The notes beneath the pieces are model-generated. The model was not told where the DNA came from, searched no databases, and saw only the letters and a program-made list of their open reading frames with translations. Positions 9,921 to 18,756 of a DNA stretch of 64,000 nt are shown here, piece by piece; position 1 is the stretch's first letter, and the number at the start of each line of letters is the position of its first letter. Source of the DNA: Sneathiella chinensis (lineage in GTDB: Bacteria; Pseudomonadota; Alphaproteobacteria; Sneathiellales; Sneathiellaceae). The translations under genes were made by a program, and so were the position numbers. Where the stretch lies: contig NZ_VNWN01000002.1 in assembly GCF_012720115.1 (NCBI RefSeq), positions 992,001 through 1,056,000 of the forward strand. The letters run 5' to 3'.

Positions 9921-12679
9921 TGGCCCAGCCTTTCCAGAATGGCGGGGACATGGACCTGATCCGCCTTGTAGTTCCCGGCAAGGGTATACATCACCAGATT
10001 GATGCCAAAGCGGAAGGCGAATTCACGTTGGCGTTCCATGCCGGGGATGACCGCCGCAAGGGGGCGTCTGTCCGGCCCTTCCGCCCATGCCGCGGCCCAG
10101 TCGTTACTACCGATGATGACCGACGCGACCCCGTCATTGCCTGCGGTGCCGGAGGTATCCTCCACCCAAAGCTGACCGTCACTGTAGCGGCCGGGAAAGG
10201 TTTGCATCAGATAGAAGGACCGGGTCAGGACATGATCAGGGGCGATGGGGACCAGTCTTGGAATATTCAGGTTGCCAAGCATCTCTGCCAGTTTGCGGTT
10301 CTCTGCCGATCCCAATCCTGATCCGTCGGGGATGCCCACGGAATACTGGTTGCGGGTATCGAACAGGATGGTACCGCCCCCTTTCAGGTAACTGTTGATC
10401 CGGGCAATGGCCTTGTCGCTCAATGCCGGGAAATCAAGCGTAACCGGCCAGTAAACCAGCGGGAAAAACAGAAGCTCGTTTTCCTCGATATCAATGGCGA
10501 GGGGGGAGGCGGCCTCGACCGCTGTCCGGCGCCTGAGCTTGTCGCTGAGGCCTTCCAGCCCCGCCCGGCTCATGGTGTCGACCGTTCGGTCCCCTGTTGT
10601 GACATAGGCAAGCCGGGTTTCCAGTGTGGCCTCAAGAAGCCGGTCCAGCGTTTCTTCCGCTTTTGCCGTGCCCGGCATGAACGCCGGAACCGCGAGGCCC
10701 AACACCAGCAGGACAGGGGCAATCCGCCGGGAGGTCAGGGATGGCAAGCGTCCCTGAAGGTGAAGGGATGCAAGACAATCCGCAAGGACCAGCAGCAGGA
10801 TCCCGACCAGCAGCAGGGGGCCAAGGTGCCGGGTCGAACCTGATTGGTAGGGCTTTTTAACGCCGGGTATGGTGGCAGGGTCAAGAAGGCGAGCTGACCG
10901 GATGCGCGGCGATACATTCAGGGCAACGCGATAGTCCGCCGTTCCGTAATATCCCGGTGGATGATCCGCAGACAGGGGGGGGAGGGCATCCCGCGCCGAG
11001 GTCAGGGGCTTTGCAAGGCCCACGTCCGCCGTCAGGGTGCCACGGCCGTCAAGGACTTGCAGGGGAGGCAGGTCCTTGAAGTCGCCTGCATTCCGGTTTT
11101 CAAAGCTGCCCAATTGGCCAATTTCCCGCAGCATTTCGACAAAGGTGCCGGACAGAACCAGATCGGACCAGGCGGTGGTTGCTGTTGTGTGAAACAGCAC
11201 GATCCATCCCTTGCCCCGCCGGTCCGCTGTGACAAGCGGGGTGCCGTCTTCCAGCTGGGCCCATGTTTTCTCTCCAAGGTCCGGGGACGGGTTTGCCAGA
11301 ATTTGTCGTTGAACCTTGATATTCCGGTCGGCTTCGATCCCGGAAAAAGGGCTGTTTTCAGGAAACGGTCCCAAGGTTGCCACATCACTCCACGACATGC
11401 TGCCATCAAGGGTCCGGTTGCCGGTTCTAAGGTCCACGGGCGTCAGGCTTGATCGGGCATTGGCCAGCTTGGGACCGGCAAATCGGATCAGCACCCCGCC
11501 CGAGGATATCCAGTTTTCAAGCCGGGCTTCGGTTCCCTCGTTCAGGGTTGCGGTATCCCCAAGAGCGATCAGGGATACTTTCTGCTGGATCAGGGTCTCC
11601 GGGTCGCCTGTTCGGAGATCAAAGAACGGGGTCATGGCCTTGCTGAGATAATGGGTCTCGCTCAAGAGGTTTTGGCCCTGCCCCTGATTTTCGCCGGTCG
11701 AAATGCCGATGGATTTCCGTTGCCACTGGTTATCCAGCAAATAGGTGGCACCGGCATGTCTTTCCGACTGGATTTCAATGCGTGAAATATCATTCCGCAC
11801 GTCATTGGGCAGGGTCAGGGAAACGGTCAGTTCGCCCATATCCTCTTCAAAGACAAAAGGTTTGGAGGCCAGTATCTGTCCCTTGTTCCCACGGGCAACC
11901 AAGGTGCCAGAGGCCTCAGGCCCTGTGATCAGGCGGCGGATCGGAAACACGGTCCGGGCGGGGTCCGTGATCGGACTATCAATCACGAACAGGGTTTTTC
12001 TTTCTGCCGGAAGATAGGTTGTCAGCGGGCCGATTGCGGTCAGTTTGGCCAGAAACGCGGACAGGGTTTCGTCGCCATCATCCACGCTTATTCCATCGGA
12101 CAGCCAGAAAAATTCGGGCTCCGGCAGGGCTGCCAACTGGTCCAGAAGCGGGGCATGTTGGTCCCGGTCCGCGTTCCACGACCGGATATCCATGGCATGG
12201 GAAAAGCCCCGTGCCTCCTGCGGGGAGAGGGGGCGAAGGGACAGGGGCGTGCCTTCGGCGCGGGCGGCTGTGGGCAGGATATAGATCAGTCTTTCCTGCC
12301 GCAGAAAATCCTGTATCAGGTTGTTCAGCGTTGTTTGCCGGGCCTCGCTTGTGGGGGCGCTGGTCCAGCCATTATCGACAAGCAGGACGGCGGGTCCGGT
12401 CTGGCCGGACGTGAGGGGCAGGTTCAGGACCGGCCGGGAGAGCGCCACAATGATCAGGGTTGCAATCAGCAAGCGCAGGACCAGAAGCCACCACGGTATG
12501 GTGGCGGCGCTTTGTTCTTCCCGGCTGATCTGCAGCAGCAGGCGAACAGGCGGAAAGCGAAGCCGGCGCGGTGTCGGCGGTGTCAGGCGCAGCAGCCACC
12601 ACAGGGCAGGCAACGCTGCCAAGGCAAGCAACATCCACGGGTTCAGGAAGGAAAGAGAGGAGAAAAATGCCAAGATCAT
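9917..12679 (-). CDS. BatA-N / DUF4159 domain membrane protein
   Basis: A 920-residue membrane protein. The N-terminus is a BatA-type aerotolerance-regulator segment (LSFLNPWMLLALAALPALWW, then RRLRFPPVRLLLQ and a second helix around residues 63-80). A long periplasmic-type region with a glutamine-amidotransferase-like part follows. Further helices lie near residues 635-655 and 672-690. The C-terminal 210 residues match DUF4159 (NELLFFPLVYWPVTLDFPAL, LKGGGTILFDTRNQYSVG, FAFRFGINLVMYTLAGNYKA). It overlaps its neighbours by four bases on both sides (12676-12679 and 9917-9920), so the operon is translationally coupled. The function is unknown; association with MoxR and DUF58 proteins is typical of this family in alphaproteobacteria. 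Confidence 0.85.
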   Translation of the reverse strand: MILAFFSSLSFLNPWMLLALAALPALWWLLRLTPPTPRRLRFPPVRLLLQISREEQSAATIPWWLLVLRLLIATLIIVALSRPVLNLPLTSGQTGPAVLLVDNGWTSAPTSEARQTTLNNLIQDFLRQERLIYILPTAARAEGTPLSLRPLSPQEARGFSHAMDIRSWNADRDQHAPLLDQLAALPEPEFFWLSDGISVDDGDETLSAFLAKLTAIGPLTTYLPAERKTLFVIDSPITDPARTVFPIRRLITGPEASGTLVARGNKGQILASKPFVFEEDMGELTVSLTLPNDVRNDISRIEIQSERHAGATYLLDNQWQRKSIGISTGENQGQGQNLLSETHYLSKAMTPFFDLRTGDPETLIQQKVSLIALGDTATLNEGTEARLENWISSGGVLIRFAGPKLANARSSLTPVDLRTGNRTLDGSMSWSDVATLGPFPENSPFSGIEADRNIKVQRQILANPSPDLGEKTWAQLEDGTPLVTADRRGKGWIVLFHTTATTAWSDLVLSGTFVEMLREIGQLGSFENRNAGDFKDLPPLQVLDGRGTLTADVGLAKPLTSARDALPPLSADHPPGYYGTADYRVALNVSPRIRSARLLDPATIPGVKKPYQSGSTRHLGPLLLVGILLLVLADCLASLHLQGRLPSLTSRRIAPVLLVLGLAVPAFMPGTAKAEETLDRLLEATLETRLAYVTTGDRTVDTMSRAGLEGLSDKLRRRTAVEAASPLAIDIEENELLFFPLVYWPVTLDFPALSDKAIARINSYLKGGGTILFDTRNQYSVGIPDGSGLGSAENRKLAEMLGNLNIPRLVPIAPDHVLTRSFYLMQTFPGRYSDGQLWVEDTSGTAGNDGVASVIIGSNDWAAAWAEGPDRRPLAAVIPGMERQREFAFRFGINLVMYTLAGNYKADQVHVPAILERLGQ

Positions 12680-13581
12680 CTCCCCTTCTGCAAATAGAGA
12701 TACAGGTTGGCAAGAATGCGGCCTTCCGGCTCATCCGTCTGGTGAAACAGGTAATCCCAACCGCTTTGGCGGGCCAGAGCCGCAATCCGGGTTCGGTGGC
12801 TTTCAAAGAGTGCCATATACTCATCCCGTACGGATTGGACATGTCCGATCGTGCAATGGGTGTCCGGCCCGGTATGGTCATATCCTTCAAAGCGGACACG
12901 CCCGGAAAAGGGCAGGCTGACCTCGGCCGGGTCCGCCAGATGGAGGAGCGTGCCGGATATTCCTTGCCCGGACAGGATTGTGATGATGTCTTCCAGATGG
13001 TCAGCGGTTGCAAGAAAATCACTGATCAGGACGATCCGGGCACGGGGTGGCAGGTTTGTCTGGCTCACACAGGACTGTAGGGAATTTTGCGACTGTTCCA
13101 GCAGGCCACTGGAAAAGCGTTCGAACGCGACGGGGCCGGTGGCGGGTTTGCGGCCTTGGCCAAGAAGGGCGAATTGTTCCCCGGCCCGGGACAGCAGCAG
13201 GGCCGAGGCCAGTGTCAGGATGCAGGCAAGGTCCCCCTTGCTGTGACGCGCCGCAGAAGAGGCATACGTCATATCGGGGCCGGTATCGGTCCAGAACCAG
13301 ACACTTTCCGATGTTTCGTGTTCTTTCTGGCGGATGAAAACCTGATCCCGCTTGGCGCTTTGTCGCCAGTCGATCTTGTCGACAGGGTCATCCTGCTCAT
13401 ACTGCCGGAATTGCCAGAAAACCTCTCCTGATCCGGCCCGGCGTCTGCCATGTGTGCCGGGATTGAAACTTTTCGCCAGTTGCTCCGCTTTCAGCAGCAA
13501 CGGCGGCAGGGCGCGGGAAAGGCGCTCTGCGACTGTTTTCCTATCCGGCTGTGACGGACGCGCCCATCGGGGTTTCCACAT
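12676..13581 (-). CDS. DUF58 domain-containing protein
   Basis: A 301-residue soluble protein of the DUF58 family, regularly encoded next to MoxR AAA+ ATPases. The family signature is clear: GTHGRRRAGSGEVFWQFRQY and the conserved DPVDKIDWRQSAKRDQVFIR, followed by a VWA-like region (SVWFWTDTGPDMTYASS, ARIVLISDFLATADHLEDII). DUF58 proteins are thought to be substrates or adaptors of MoxR ATPases in maturation of metal-dependent or membrane complexes. It lies two bases after the MoxR gene and overlaps the DUF4159 gene by four bases. Confidence 0.88.
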   Translation of the reverse strand: MWKPRWARPSQPDRKTVAERLSRALPPLLLKAEQLAKSFNPGTHGRRRAGSGEVFWQFRQYEQDDPVDKIDWRQSAKRDQVFIRQKEHETSESVWFWTDTGPDMTYASSAARHSKGDLACILTLASALLLSRAGEQFALLGQGRKPATGPVAFERFSSGLLEQSQNSLQSCVSQTNLPPRARIVLISDFLATADHLEDIITILSGQGISGTLLHLADPAEVSLPFSGRVRFEGYDHTGPDTHCTIGHVQSVRDEYMALFESHRTRIAALARQSGWDYLFHQTDEPEGRILANLYLYLQKGR

Positions 13582-13583
13582 TG

Positions 13584-14591
13584 CTATCTCAGGGGTTCCA
13601 GCAGGGCGGCGATCACGTTTTCAATGGTGATCTGTTCAGATCGTGCCGCAAAAGAAAGCGCCATGCGATGCCGGAGTATGGGCAAGGCCAGTTCAATAAT
13701 ATCATCCACCGACGGGCTGAGGCGCTGGTCCAGCAGGGCCTTGGCCCGGGCAGCAAGGATCAGGGCCTGACTGGCGCGGGGGCCCGGCCCCCATGAAACA
13801 TAGCGGTTCACAAGATCGAAGTCGCTTTCGCCGGGGCGGGCGTTTCGGACCAGTTTCAGGATGGCTTCGATCACCTGATCGCTGACGGGAATTTGGCGTA
13901 CCAGCTTTTGTGCAGCCTGAAGATCGGCCGCCGTCAGAATCCGGGTCGGGGCCTGTTCCATTGTCCCGGTTGTTTCAAGCAGGATCCGCCGCTCCGTATC
14001 CCGGTCCGGATACTCAATGTTGATCTGCATCAGGAACCGGTCAAGCTGTGCTTCCGGCAGGGGGTAGGTGCCTTCCTGCTCGATCGGGTTTTGGGTTGCC
14101 AGAACATGAAAGGGTTGCGGCAGAAGGTGTTTTTCACCGGCAATGGTGACAAAGCCTTCCTGCATGGCCTGCAACAGGGCGGATTGGGTTCGTGGGCTGG
14201 CCCGGTTGATTTCATCGGCCATCAGAAGCTGGCTGAAAACGGGGCCTTTCAGAAACCGGAAATGCCGTTGTCCGTCCGCTGCGGTGTCCAGAATTTCCGA
14301 CCCCAGAATATCGGCGGGCATCAGGTCCGGGGTGAATTGGATGCGTTTTTCATCCAGTCCCAGGACACTGCCCAGAGTTTCCACCAGCTTTGTCTTGGCC
14401 AGTCCAGGAACCCCGATCAGCAGGGCATGACCGCCGGACAGCAGGGTCACAAGGGTCAGGTCAATGACCTGTTCTTGCCCGAAGATATGCTGTGCGATAC
14501 CTTGTTTAAGATCCGCAATCTTGTCGGAAAGTGCCTCCACCTGCCGCATAATATCGTTATTGGTATGGGTGGTATTTTCCATGGCACACAC
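13584..14591 (-). CDS. MoxR family AAA+ ATPase
   Basis: A 335-residue AAA+ ATPase, first gene of a four-gene minus-strand operon. The Walker A motif is GVPGLAKTKLVE, Walker B is LLMADEINRASPRTQSALLQ, and the sensor 1 region is LATQNPIEQEGTYPLPEAQL, all hallmarks of MoxR proteins (P-loop, DEINR, ATQNP). MoxR proteins act as chaperone-like ATPases that work with VWA and DUF58 proteins. The GTG start at 14591 has AAGGA about five bases before it; the ATG three codons later is the alternative. A short AT-rich region (14592-14661) separates it from the divergent DUF1285 gene and probably holds both promoters. Confidence 0.93.
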   Translation of the reverse strand: MCAMENTTHTNNDIMRQVEALSDKIADLKQGIAQHIFGQEQVIDLTLVTLLSGGHALLIGVPGLAKTKLVETLGSVLGLDEKRIQFTPDLMPADILGSEILDTAADGQRHFRFLKGPVFSQLLMADEINRASPRTQSALLQAMQEGFVTIAGEKHLLPQPFHVLATQNPIEQEGTYPLPEAQLDRFLMQINIEYPDRDTERRILLETTGTMEQAPTRILTAADLQAAQKLVRQIPVSDQVIEAILKLVRNARPGESDFDLVNRYVSWGPGPRASQALILAARAKALLDQRLSPSVDDIIELALPILRHRMALSFAARSEQITIENVIAALLEPLR

Positions 14592-14661
14592 AAGTTCCTT
14601 TTGAAAATCAGCCGACCTTGTTTAAATATATCAATAAAATAAGCTAGTATAAGGCCAAAAA

Positions 14662-15246
14662 ATGACAAGCGCACCACAACAGGACGGACTGAACGCGATC
14701 TTACGGCAGATCAAGGACCAGAAGCATCCGCCTGTGCATTTGTGGAACCCGGATTTCTGCGGCGATCTGGATATTCGTATCGCCCGGGACGGGACCTGGT
14801 ATTATCTGGGGTCACCCATCGGTCGGAAACCTCTGGTGAAACTTTTCTCCAGTGTTCTTCGGCTGGATGAGGATGAACGCTATTATCTGGTGACACCGGT
14901 CGAAAAGATCGGGATCACGGTGGATGACGTTCCCTTCAACGCGGTTGAAATGTTCTGGGAAGGGGAAGGACGCGATCAGGTGCTCAGTTTCCGGACCCAT
15001 GTGGATGAGTTTGTGGTGGCGGACAAGGACCACCCGATCCGCCTGACAATAGATGAGGACACGCAGGAGCCCAGTCCCTATATATTGGTCAGGAATAATC
15101 TTGAAGCCTTGATAGGCCGTTCTGTATTCTATGATCTGATTGAACTTGCCACAGAGGAAGAGATCGATGGACAGACACGGTTCGGCATCTGGAGCAGTGG
15201 CGAGTTTTTTGATTTTGGGGCAGTGAATGACGTTTTGGGCGAATAA
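14662..15246 (+). CDS. DUF1285 domain-containing protein
   Basis: A 194-residue protein of the DUF1285 family. Typical features are VHLWNPDFCGDLDIRIARDG and TWYYLGSPIGRKPLVKLFSS, with YYLVTPVEKIGITVDDVPF following. The family's function is not established; it is almost always next to a CoA pyrophosphatase Nudix gene and the CCA-adding enzyme gene in alphaproteobacteria, as here. Its 3' end overlaps the start of the Nudix gene by 20 bases. It opens a plus-strand operon that runs to 17376. Confidence 0.88.
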   Translation: MTSAPQQDGLNAILRQIKDQKHPPVHLWNPDFCGDLDIRIARDGTWYYLGSPIGRKPLVKLFSSVLRLDEDERYYLVTPVEKIGITVDDVPFNAVEMFWEGEGRDQVLSFRTHVDEFVVADKDHPIRLTIDEDTQEPSPYILVRNNLEALIGRSVFYDLIELATEEEIDGQTRFGIWSSGEFFDFGAVNDVLGE

Positions 15247-15880
15247 AAGATCCGTCTTGCAGGAGACGTTTCAGTCGGTTCTGGATCCGTTGCCGGTGCA
15301 GCAGGGGACAGGCCCGAATGAAACGGGTGTGTTTCGGGGCGATCATGACCTGAACCCGGCCAGTTCTCCGGCGCGGGGGGTGATCTACAAGCCCGCAGCG
15401 GTGCTGGTGCCGATCGTGTATCGGGATCATGGGGTTTCCGTTATCCTGACCCGCCGGGCGACCCACCTGAACAAACATGCCGGACAGATCAGTTTTCCGG
15501 GCGGGCGGGCCGAAGCCAGTGATCTCACCCCTGTGGAGACGGCCCTTCGGGAGAGCCACGAGGAAATCGGGCTTCAACCCCGCAATGTGGAGGTTGTGGG
15601 ACGGCTGAATACCTACCTGACGGTGACCAACTATTCCGTGACGCCAGTTGTCGGTTTCGTCGATCCGGGGAACGACCTGATCGCGGAAGAGGGCGAAGTT
15701 GCGGAAATCTTTGAAGTGCCGCTTGAGTTTCTGATGGACGCGCAAAACCACAGGAAGCACAGCGGTTTTCACAACGGTGTGGAGCGTTTCTGGTACGCCA
15801 TGCCGTACAAGGACTATTATATCTGGGGAGCAACAGCGGGAATGTTGAAAGATTTGTCAGAGCGGGTGCCAGCCAAATGA
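15227..15880 (+). CDS. Nudix hydrolase, CoA pyrophosphatase
   Basis: A 217-residue Nudix hydrolase. The Nudix box is GGRAEASDLTPVETALRESHEEIGL, a GX5EX7REUXEE pattern with a two-residue lengthened spacing, preceded by the CoA-pyrophosphatase UPF0035-like segment LTRRATHLNKHAGQISFPGG. These enzymes cleave coenzyme A or its derivatives to 3',5'-ADP and phosphopantetheine. The start at 15227 overlaps the DUF1285 gene, and the stop overlaps the next ATG (ATGA at 15877), indicating coupled translation. Confidence 0.9.
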   Translation: MTFWANKRSVLQETFQSVLDPLPVQQGTGPNETGVFRGDHDLNPASSPARGVIYKPAAVLVPIVYRDHGVSVILTRRATHLNKHAGQISFPGGRAEASDLTPVETALRESHEEIGLQPRNVEVVGRLNTYLTVTNYSVTPVVGFVDPGNDLIAEEGEVAEIFEVPLEFLMDAQNHRKHSGFHNGVERFWYAMPYKDYYIWGATAGMLKDLSERVPAK

Positions 15881-16152
15881 TCAGAGGGCTTCTTTTTCAC
15901 CTGATACCGCTTCTTCTGCCATTCGTCGTCTATGGCATTTACCTGTATTTCAACAAAAAGCTGGGCGGCGAAAAGACATGGAAAGGCCGTTCGGTCGCGA
16001 TCAGTACCCTGATCGGCCTGATCCTGATGGCCGTCAGTCTGGTCACCCTTGGGGTGTTGGATGGGGACCCGAAAGACGGGGTGTATGTCCCGCCCCGGTT
16101 TGAAGATGGCAAGCTGATCGATTCCACCGTTTTGCCGTCCGGCAAAGATTGA
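15877..16152 (+). CDS. DUF6111 family small membrane protein
   Basis: A 91-residue protein with two hydrophobic helices, about residues 3-23 (LLFHLIPLLLPFVVYGIYLY) and 41-61 (VAISTLIGLILMAVSLVTLG), and a polar tail containing VYVPPRFEDGKLIDS. This fits the short DUF6111 family found between CoA pyrophosphatase and CCA-adding enzyme genes of alphaproteobacteria. No function is known. It overlaps the Nudix gene by four bases and ends six bases before cca. Confidence 0.8.
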   Translation: MIRGLLFHLIPLLLPFVVYGIYLYFNKKLGGEKTWKGRSVAISTLIGLILMAVSLVTLGVLDGDPKDGVYVPPRFEDGKLIDSTVLPSGKD

Positions 16153-16158
16153 TCTGTC

Positions 16159-17376
16159 ATGACCGGGCATGTCTTGCTGGACTTGGCGGAGCAGCCGCCG
16201 GATTGGCTGTCCTGCCCGGAAACCTGTGAGCTGTTGCGCCTTATCCATGAGGCGGGCGGTGAAGGAATGTTCGTGGGCGGGTGTGTCCGCGATGCGCTGA
16301 TCGGCCGGACAACCGATGATCTGGACCTGTGCACGGACCTGCGCCCGGAAAAGGTGATGGAAGCGCTGCAGGAGGCAGGCCACAGGGTCATTCCAACCGG
16401 CCTGAAACATGGGACCGTCACCGTGCTGATCGGGCATTTCCGCTATGAGGTCACGACCTTGCGGGTAGATGTCCAGACCTTTGGCCGCCACGCCGAGGTC
16501 GCCTTTACCCGTGACTGGGCCGAAGATGCCCAGCGGCGGGATTTCACCATGAATGCGCTGTATCTTGCGGGCAATGGGGACCTGTTCGACCCGGTGGGCG
16601 GTCTTGACGATCTTGCCGCGGGACGGGTGCGGTTTATCGGCGATGCCCACCAAAGGATTGCGGAGGATCGGTTGCGTATCCTCCGGTATTTCCGGTTTTT
16701 GGGGCGGTATGGTGTTGCCGCACCGGATCAGGAGGCCCTTGCCGCCTGCCGGCAGGCCGCGGCAGACCTCGCCCATCTGTCGGCGGAGCGTGTGTCGAAG
16801 GAGCTTCTGCAGATTTTGGCCCTTGATCGGCCCGCGACCGTTCTTGAGGAAATGCAGGCCTGCGGCGTTCTTGAGGTCATATTCAAGAGGCCTGTCCGCC
16901 TGCATGGTGTGTTGGCGCTTCTGGCGCTACCACTGCAGACAGATGCGGTTCTTCGTCTTGGCGCCGTGCTGAAATCCAGCGGCGCGGATCCGCTGGAATT
17001 TTCCCGGCGATTGCGGCTTTCCCGGCATATGGAAACACGGCTTTGCGCGATGCTGGATGGGGGCCTTGGGGCGACCCTTGATGAGGGGGAGCAGAAGGCC
17101 AGCCTGTACCGGCTGGGGCGCACCGTCTTTACGGATCAGTCCCTGCTGGCATGGAGTGAAACAGGATCAGATCGCTATGCCGCCTATGTGACGCTTGCGG
17201 AAACATGGCATGTGCCAATATTTCCAGTCACCGGCAAGGATCTTCTAGACCTTGGTCTTCCGCCCGGTCCGAAGGTTGGGAACATTCTGGCCGCGCTGGA
17301 GGAATGCTGGATCGCATCGACGTTTTCCATGGATCGCAAGGCGTTACTGGAACGGGTGTCCTCCCATCTTATCTGA
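16159..17376 (+). CDS. cca: CCA tRNA nucleotidyltransferase (class II)
   Basis: A 405-residue enzyme that adds or repairs the 3'-CCA end of tRNAs. The nucleotidyltransferase motif is GMFVGGCVRDALIGRTTDDL followed by DLCTDLRPE (the GGxVRD and DxD pattern), then GTVTVLIGHFRYEVTTLRVD, AEDAQRRDFTMNALY with the RRDF motif, and DLFDPVGGLDDLAAGRVRFI with RLRILRYFRF. The C-terminal third is the more variable helical body. It is last in the DUF1285 operon and overlaps the convergent WSAAS-family gene by eight bases. The tRNA-Val in this window already encodes CCA. Confidence 0.93.
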   Translation: MTGHVLLDLAEQPPDWLSCPETCELLRLIHEAGGEGMFVGGCVRDALIGRTTDDLDLCTDLRPEKVMEALQEAGHRVIPTGLKHGTVTVLIGHFRYEVTTLRVDVQTFGRHAEVAFTRDWAEDAQRRDFTMNALYLAGNGDLFDPVGGLDDLAAGRVRFIGDAHQRIAEDRLRILRYFRFLGRYGVAAPDQEALAACRQAAADLAHLSAERVSKELLQILALDRPATVLEEMQACGVLEVIFKRPVRLHGVLALLALPLQTDAVLRLGAVLKSSGADPLEFSRRLRLSRHMETRLCAMLDGGLGATLDEGEQKASLYRLGRTVFTDQSLLAWSETGSDRYAAYVTLAETWHVPIFPVTGKDLLDLGLPPGPKVGNILAALEECWIASTFSMDRKALLERVSSHLI

Positions 17377-18223
17377 CCCCCAAAATCCAGCCTTCTTCTT
17401 TTTCAGAGGCCGCCCGCTCGTCCTCTTTCAGCCAGTCGGGCGCGGCGAATTGGGCGGAAAGGGTGCCGGCCTCCTGATGCTTTAGCAGCCAGTCGCGGGC
17501 AGCAGTGACCTGCCGGGCGTCTTTTACAGGATGGTCAATGGCATCGGATGGGGTCAGGCTGGGCCAAAGTTCGGCAAGGATAACCCCGTTCAGGTCTTTA
17601 TCCCAACCCGTATCAAACGGCCAGAACCGGACTGGCATGTCGGGGCCTTGTGACCGGGCCAGATGATAGAGGGCGTCAAGGCCGGTCAGGGTCTGGCTGC
17701 CAACAGAGCCTTGCCCCAGAAGCTGCCAGACATTCATGATCTTGTGTCCATCGGCGCGAAGGTGGGCCTCTACCTGTCGCCATTCCCTGAAATGATCGTG
17801 CCGGAAGGGGGGCTTGCGCCAGTCCAGGTCCGGCAGGTCCAAAGCTTTGGGACGGCCCCAGAAGGGGCCCGCCTGCGGGGAAAACTGTCCGTTCAGCAGG
17901 TTTGCCACCTGAAAGCGGTTGTTGCCGTTGCGGGCGTCTGTTTCCAGATATCGGGCAATTTTCTGACCGGCTTCATAGCCGCCGCCAAGGCCGCTGCCAG
18001 CGGGATAGCCCAAGGGGAAATCAAAGGCCAGTAACGCATTGCCCTCTGTCCCGTCCAGCAGGGCGTTGATCCGTTCCAGACAGGCGTGGCGGGTCCTGAA
18101 ATATTCAGGCTCTCCTTGTTCGTCGGAGGTTTTCCACGCCATCCAGCATTTGTCCGGCGATGGTTTTACCGGGCCGGGGGTGCTGGCGGCGGACCAGTCA
18201 ATTACAGCGATCAGATCAAAGAT
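17369..18223 (-). CDS. Conserved hypothetical protein with WSAAS N-terminus, apparent ATC start
   Basis: The conserved body (LLAFDFPLGYPAGSGLGGGY, FRHDHFREWRQVEAHL, IMNVWQLLGQGSVGSQTLTG, VRFWPFDTGWD) runs from an ATG at 18142, but the frame is open 27 more codons upstream and encodes FDLIAVIDWSAASTPGP, the N-terminus I remember for this alphaproteobacterial family (sometimes annotated as molybdopterin guanine dinucleotide synthesis protein, on weak grounds). Between the in-frame TAG upstream and ATG 18142 there is no ATG, GTG or TTG. An ATC at 18221-18223, with GGAG eight bases before, is placed exactly where the initiator should be; a CTG at 18212-18214 is the alternative. From ATC the protein is 284 residues. 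The biochemical role is unknown. Confidence 0.65.
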   Translation of the reverse strand: MFDLIAVIDWSAASTPGPVKPSPDKCWMAWKTSDEQGEPEYFRTRHACLERINALLDGTEGNALLAFDFPLGYPAGSGLGGGYEAGQKIARYLETDARNGNNRFQVANLLNGQFSPQAGPFWGRPKALDLPDLDWRKPPFRHDHFREWRQVEAHLRADGHKIMNVWQLLGQGSVGSQTLTGLDALYHLARSQGPDMPVRFWPFDTGWDKDLNGVILAELWPSLTPSDAIDHPVKDARQVTAARDWLLKHQEAGTLSAQFAAPDWLKEDERAASEKEEGWILGVR

Positions 18224-18381
18224 GCTCTCTCTCCGCTATGATTGGGACAGATTGTTTTTTCTGCTATATCATATTCAGGCTTTCAAGTCGGAAGCGGAAA
18301 GGCCGGGGCCACGAAAAAGACAAAATTTTCGACCACATCCAGCCATGGAATGCCGGTTTTTCCAGTTACAAGGAGAAGAGT

Positions 18382-18657
18382 ATGAAGCACGGTATCATCG
18401 TCGCAGGTATAGTTGCCCTTATGGCCGTATCAACGCCGGTACATGCTCAGTCGGAAGACAAGGGGGCGGATGAACTGGCGGTTGAGGGGCTGACAAAGCT
18501 GATGGATGCCCTGAAACTTTTCGTGGATGCCATCCCGCAATATGCCGCGCCTGAAATCCTTGAAAACGGCGATATCATCATTCGCCGGAAAAACAAGGAA
18601 ATGGAAGAAAAAGAGCCGGAAAGCGACAAGCCGGATCTGGAGAAGACCGCAACCTGA
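18382..18657 (+). CDS. Small secreted hypothetical protein
   Basis: A 91-residue protein starting at ATG 18382 with AGGAGA five bases upstream. It has a signal peptide (MKHGIIVAGIVALMAVSTPV ending HAQ) and a short acidic mature part with an amphipathic stretch (LMDALKLFVDAIPQYAAPEI) and a highly charged tail rich in Glu and Lys. The longer frame from 18160 has no support. It is not recognised by name; similar short AA-rich signal proteins occur in related genomes. It is transcribed toward ada. Confidence 0.7.
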   Translation: MKHGIIVAGIVALMAVSTPVHAQSEDKGADELAVEGLTKLMDALKLFVDAIPQYAAPEILENGDIIIRRKNKEMEEKEPESDKPDLEKTAT

Positions 18658-18671
18658 CGGGCCGGGAGTCA

Positions 18672-18695
18672 CCGGATATTCATACCGATATCCGG
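18672..18695. repeat. Perfect 8-base inverted repeat upstream of ada
   Basis: CCGGATAT (18672-18679) and ATATCCGG (18688-18695) flank an 8-base loop, just after the small secreted protein gene and about 60 bases before ada. There is no U-run. It could be an operator or a weak terminator. Confidence 0.4.
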
Positions 18696-18756
18696 ATAGA
18701 GACCGTCACGCCCATGCGATAGGATCAGGAATGATGATCGCAATGGATACAAACCC

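Noticed and set aside
15817-16905. 362-residue minus-strand frame over DUF6111 and cca
   Set aside because: Both genes on the plus strand are recognised families, so the antisense frame is a shadow.
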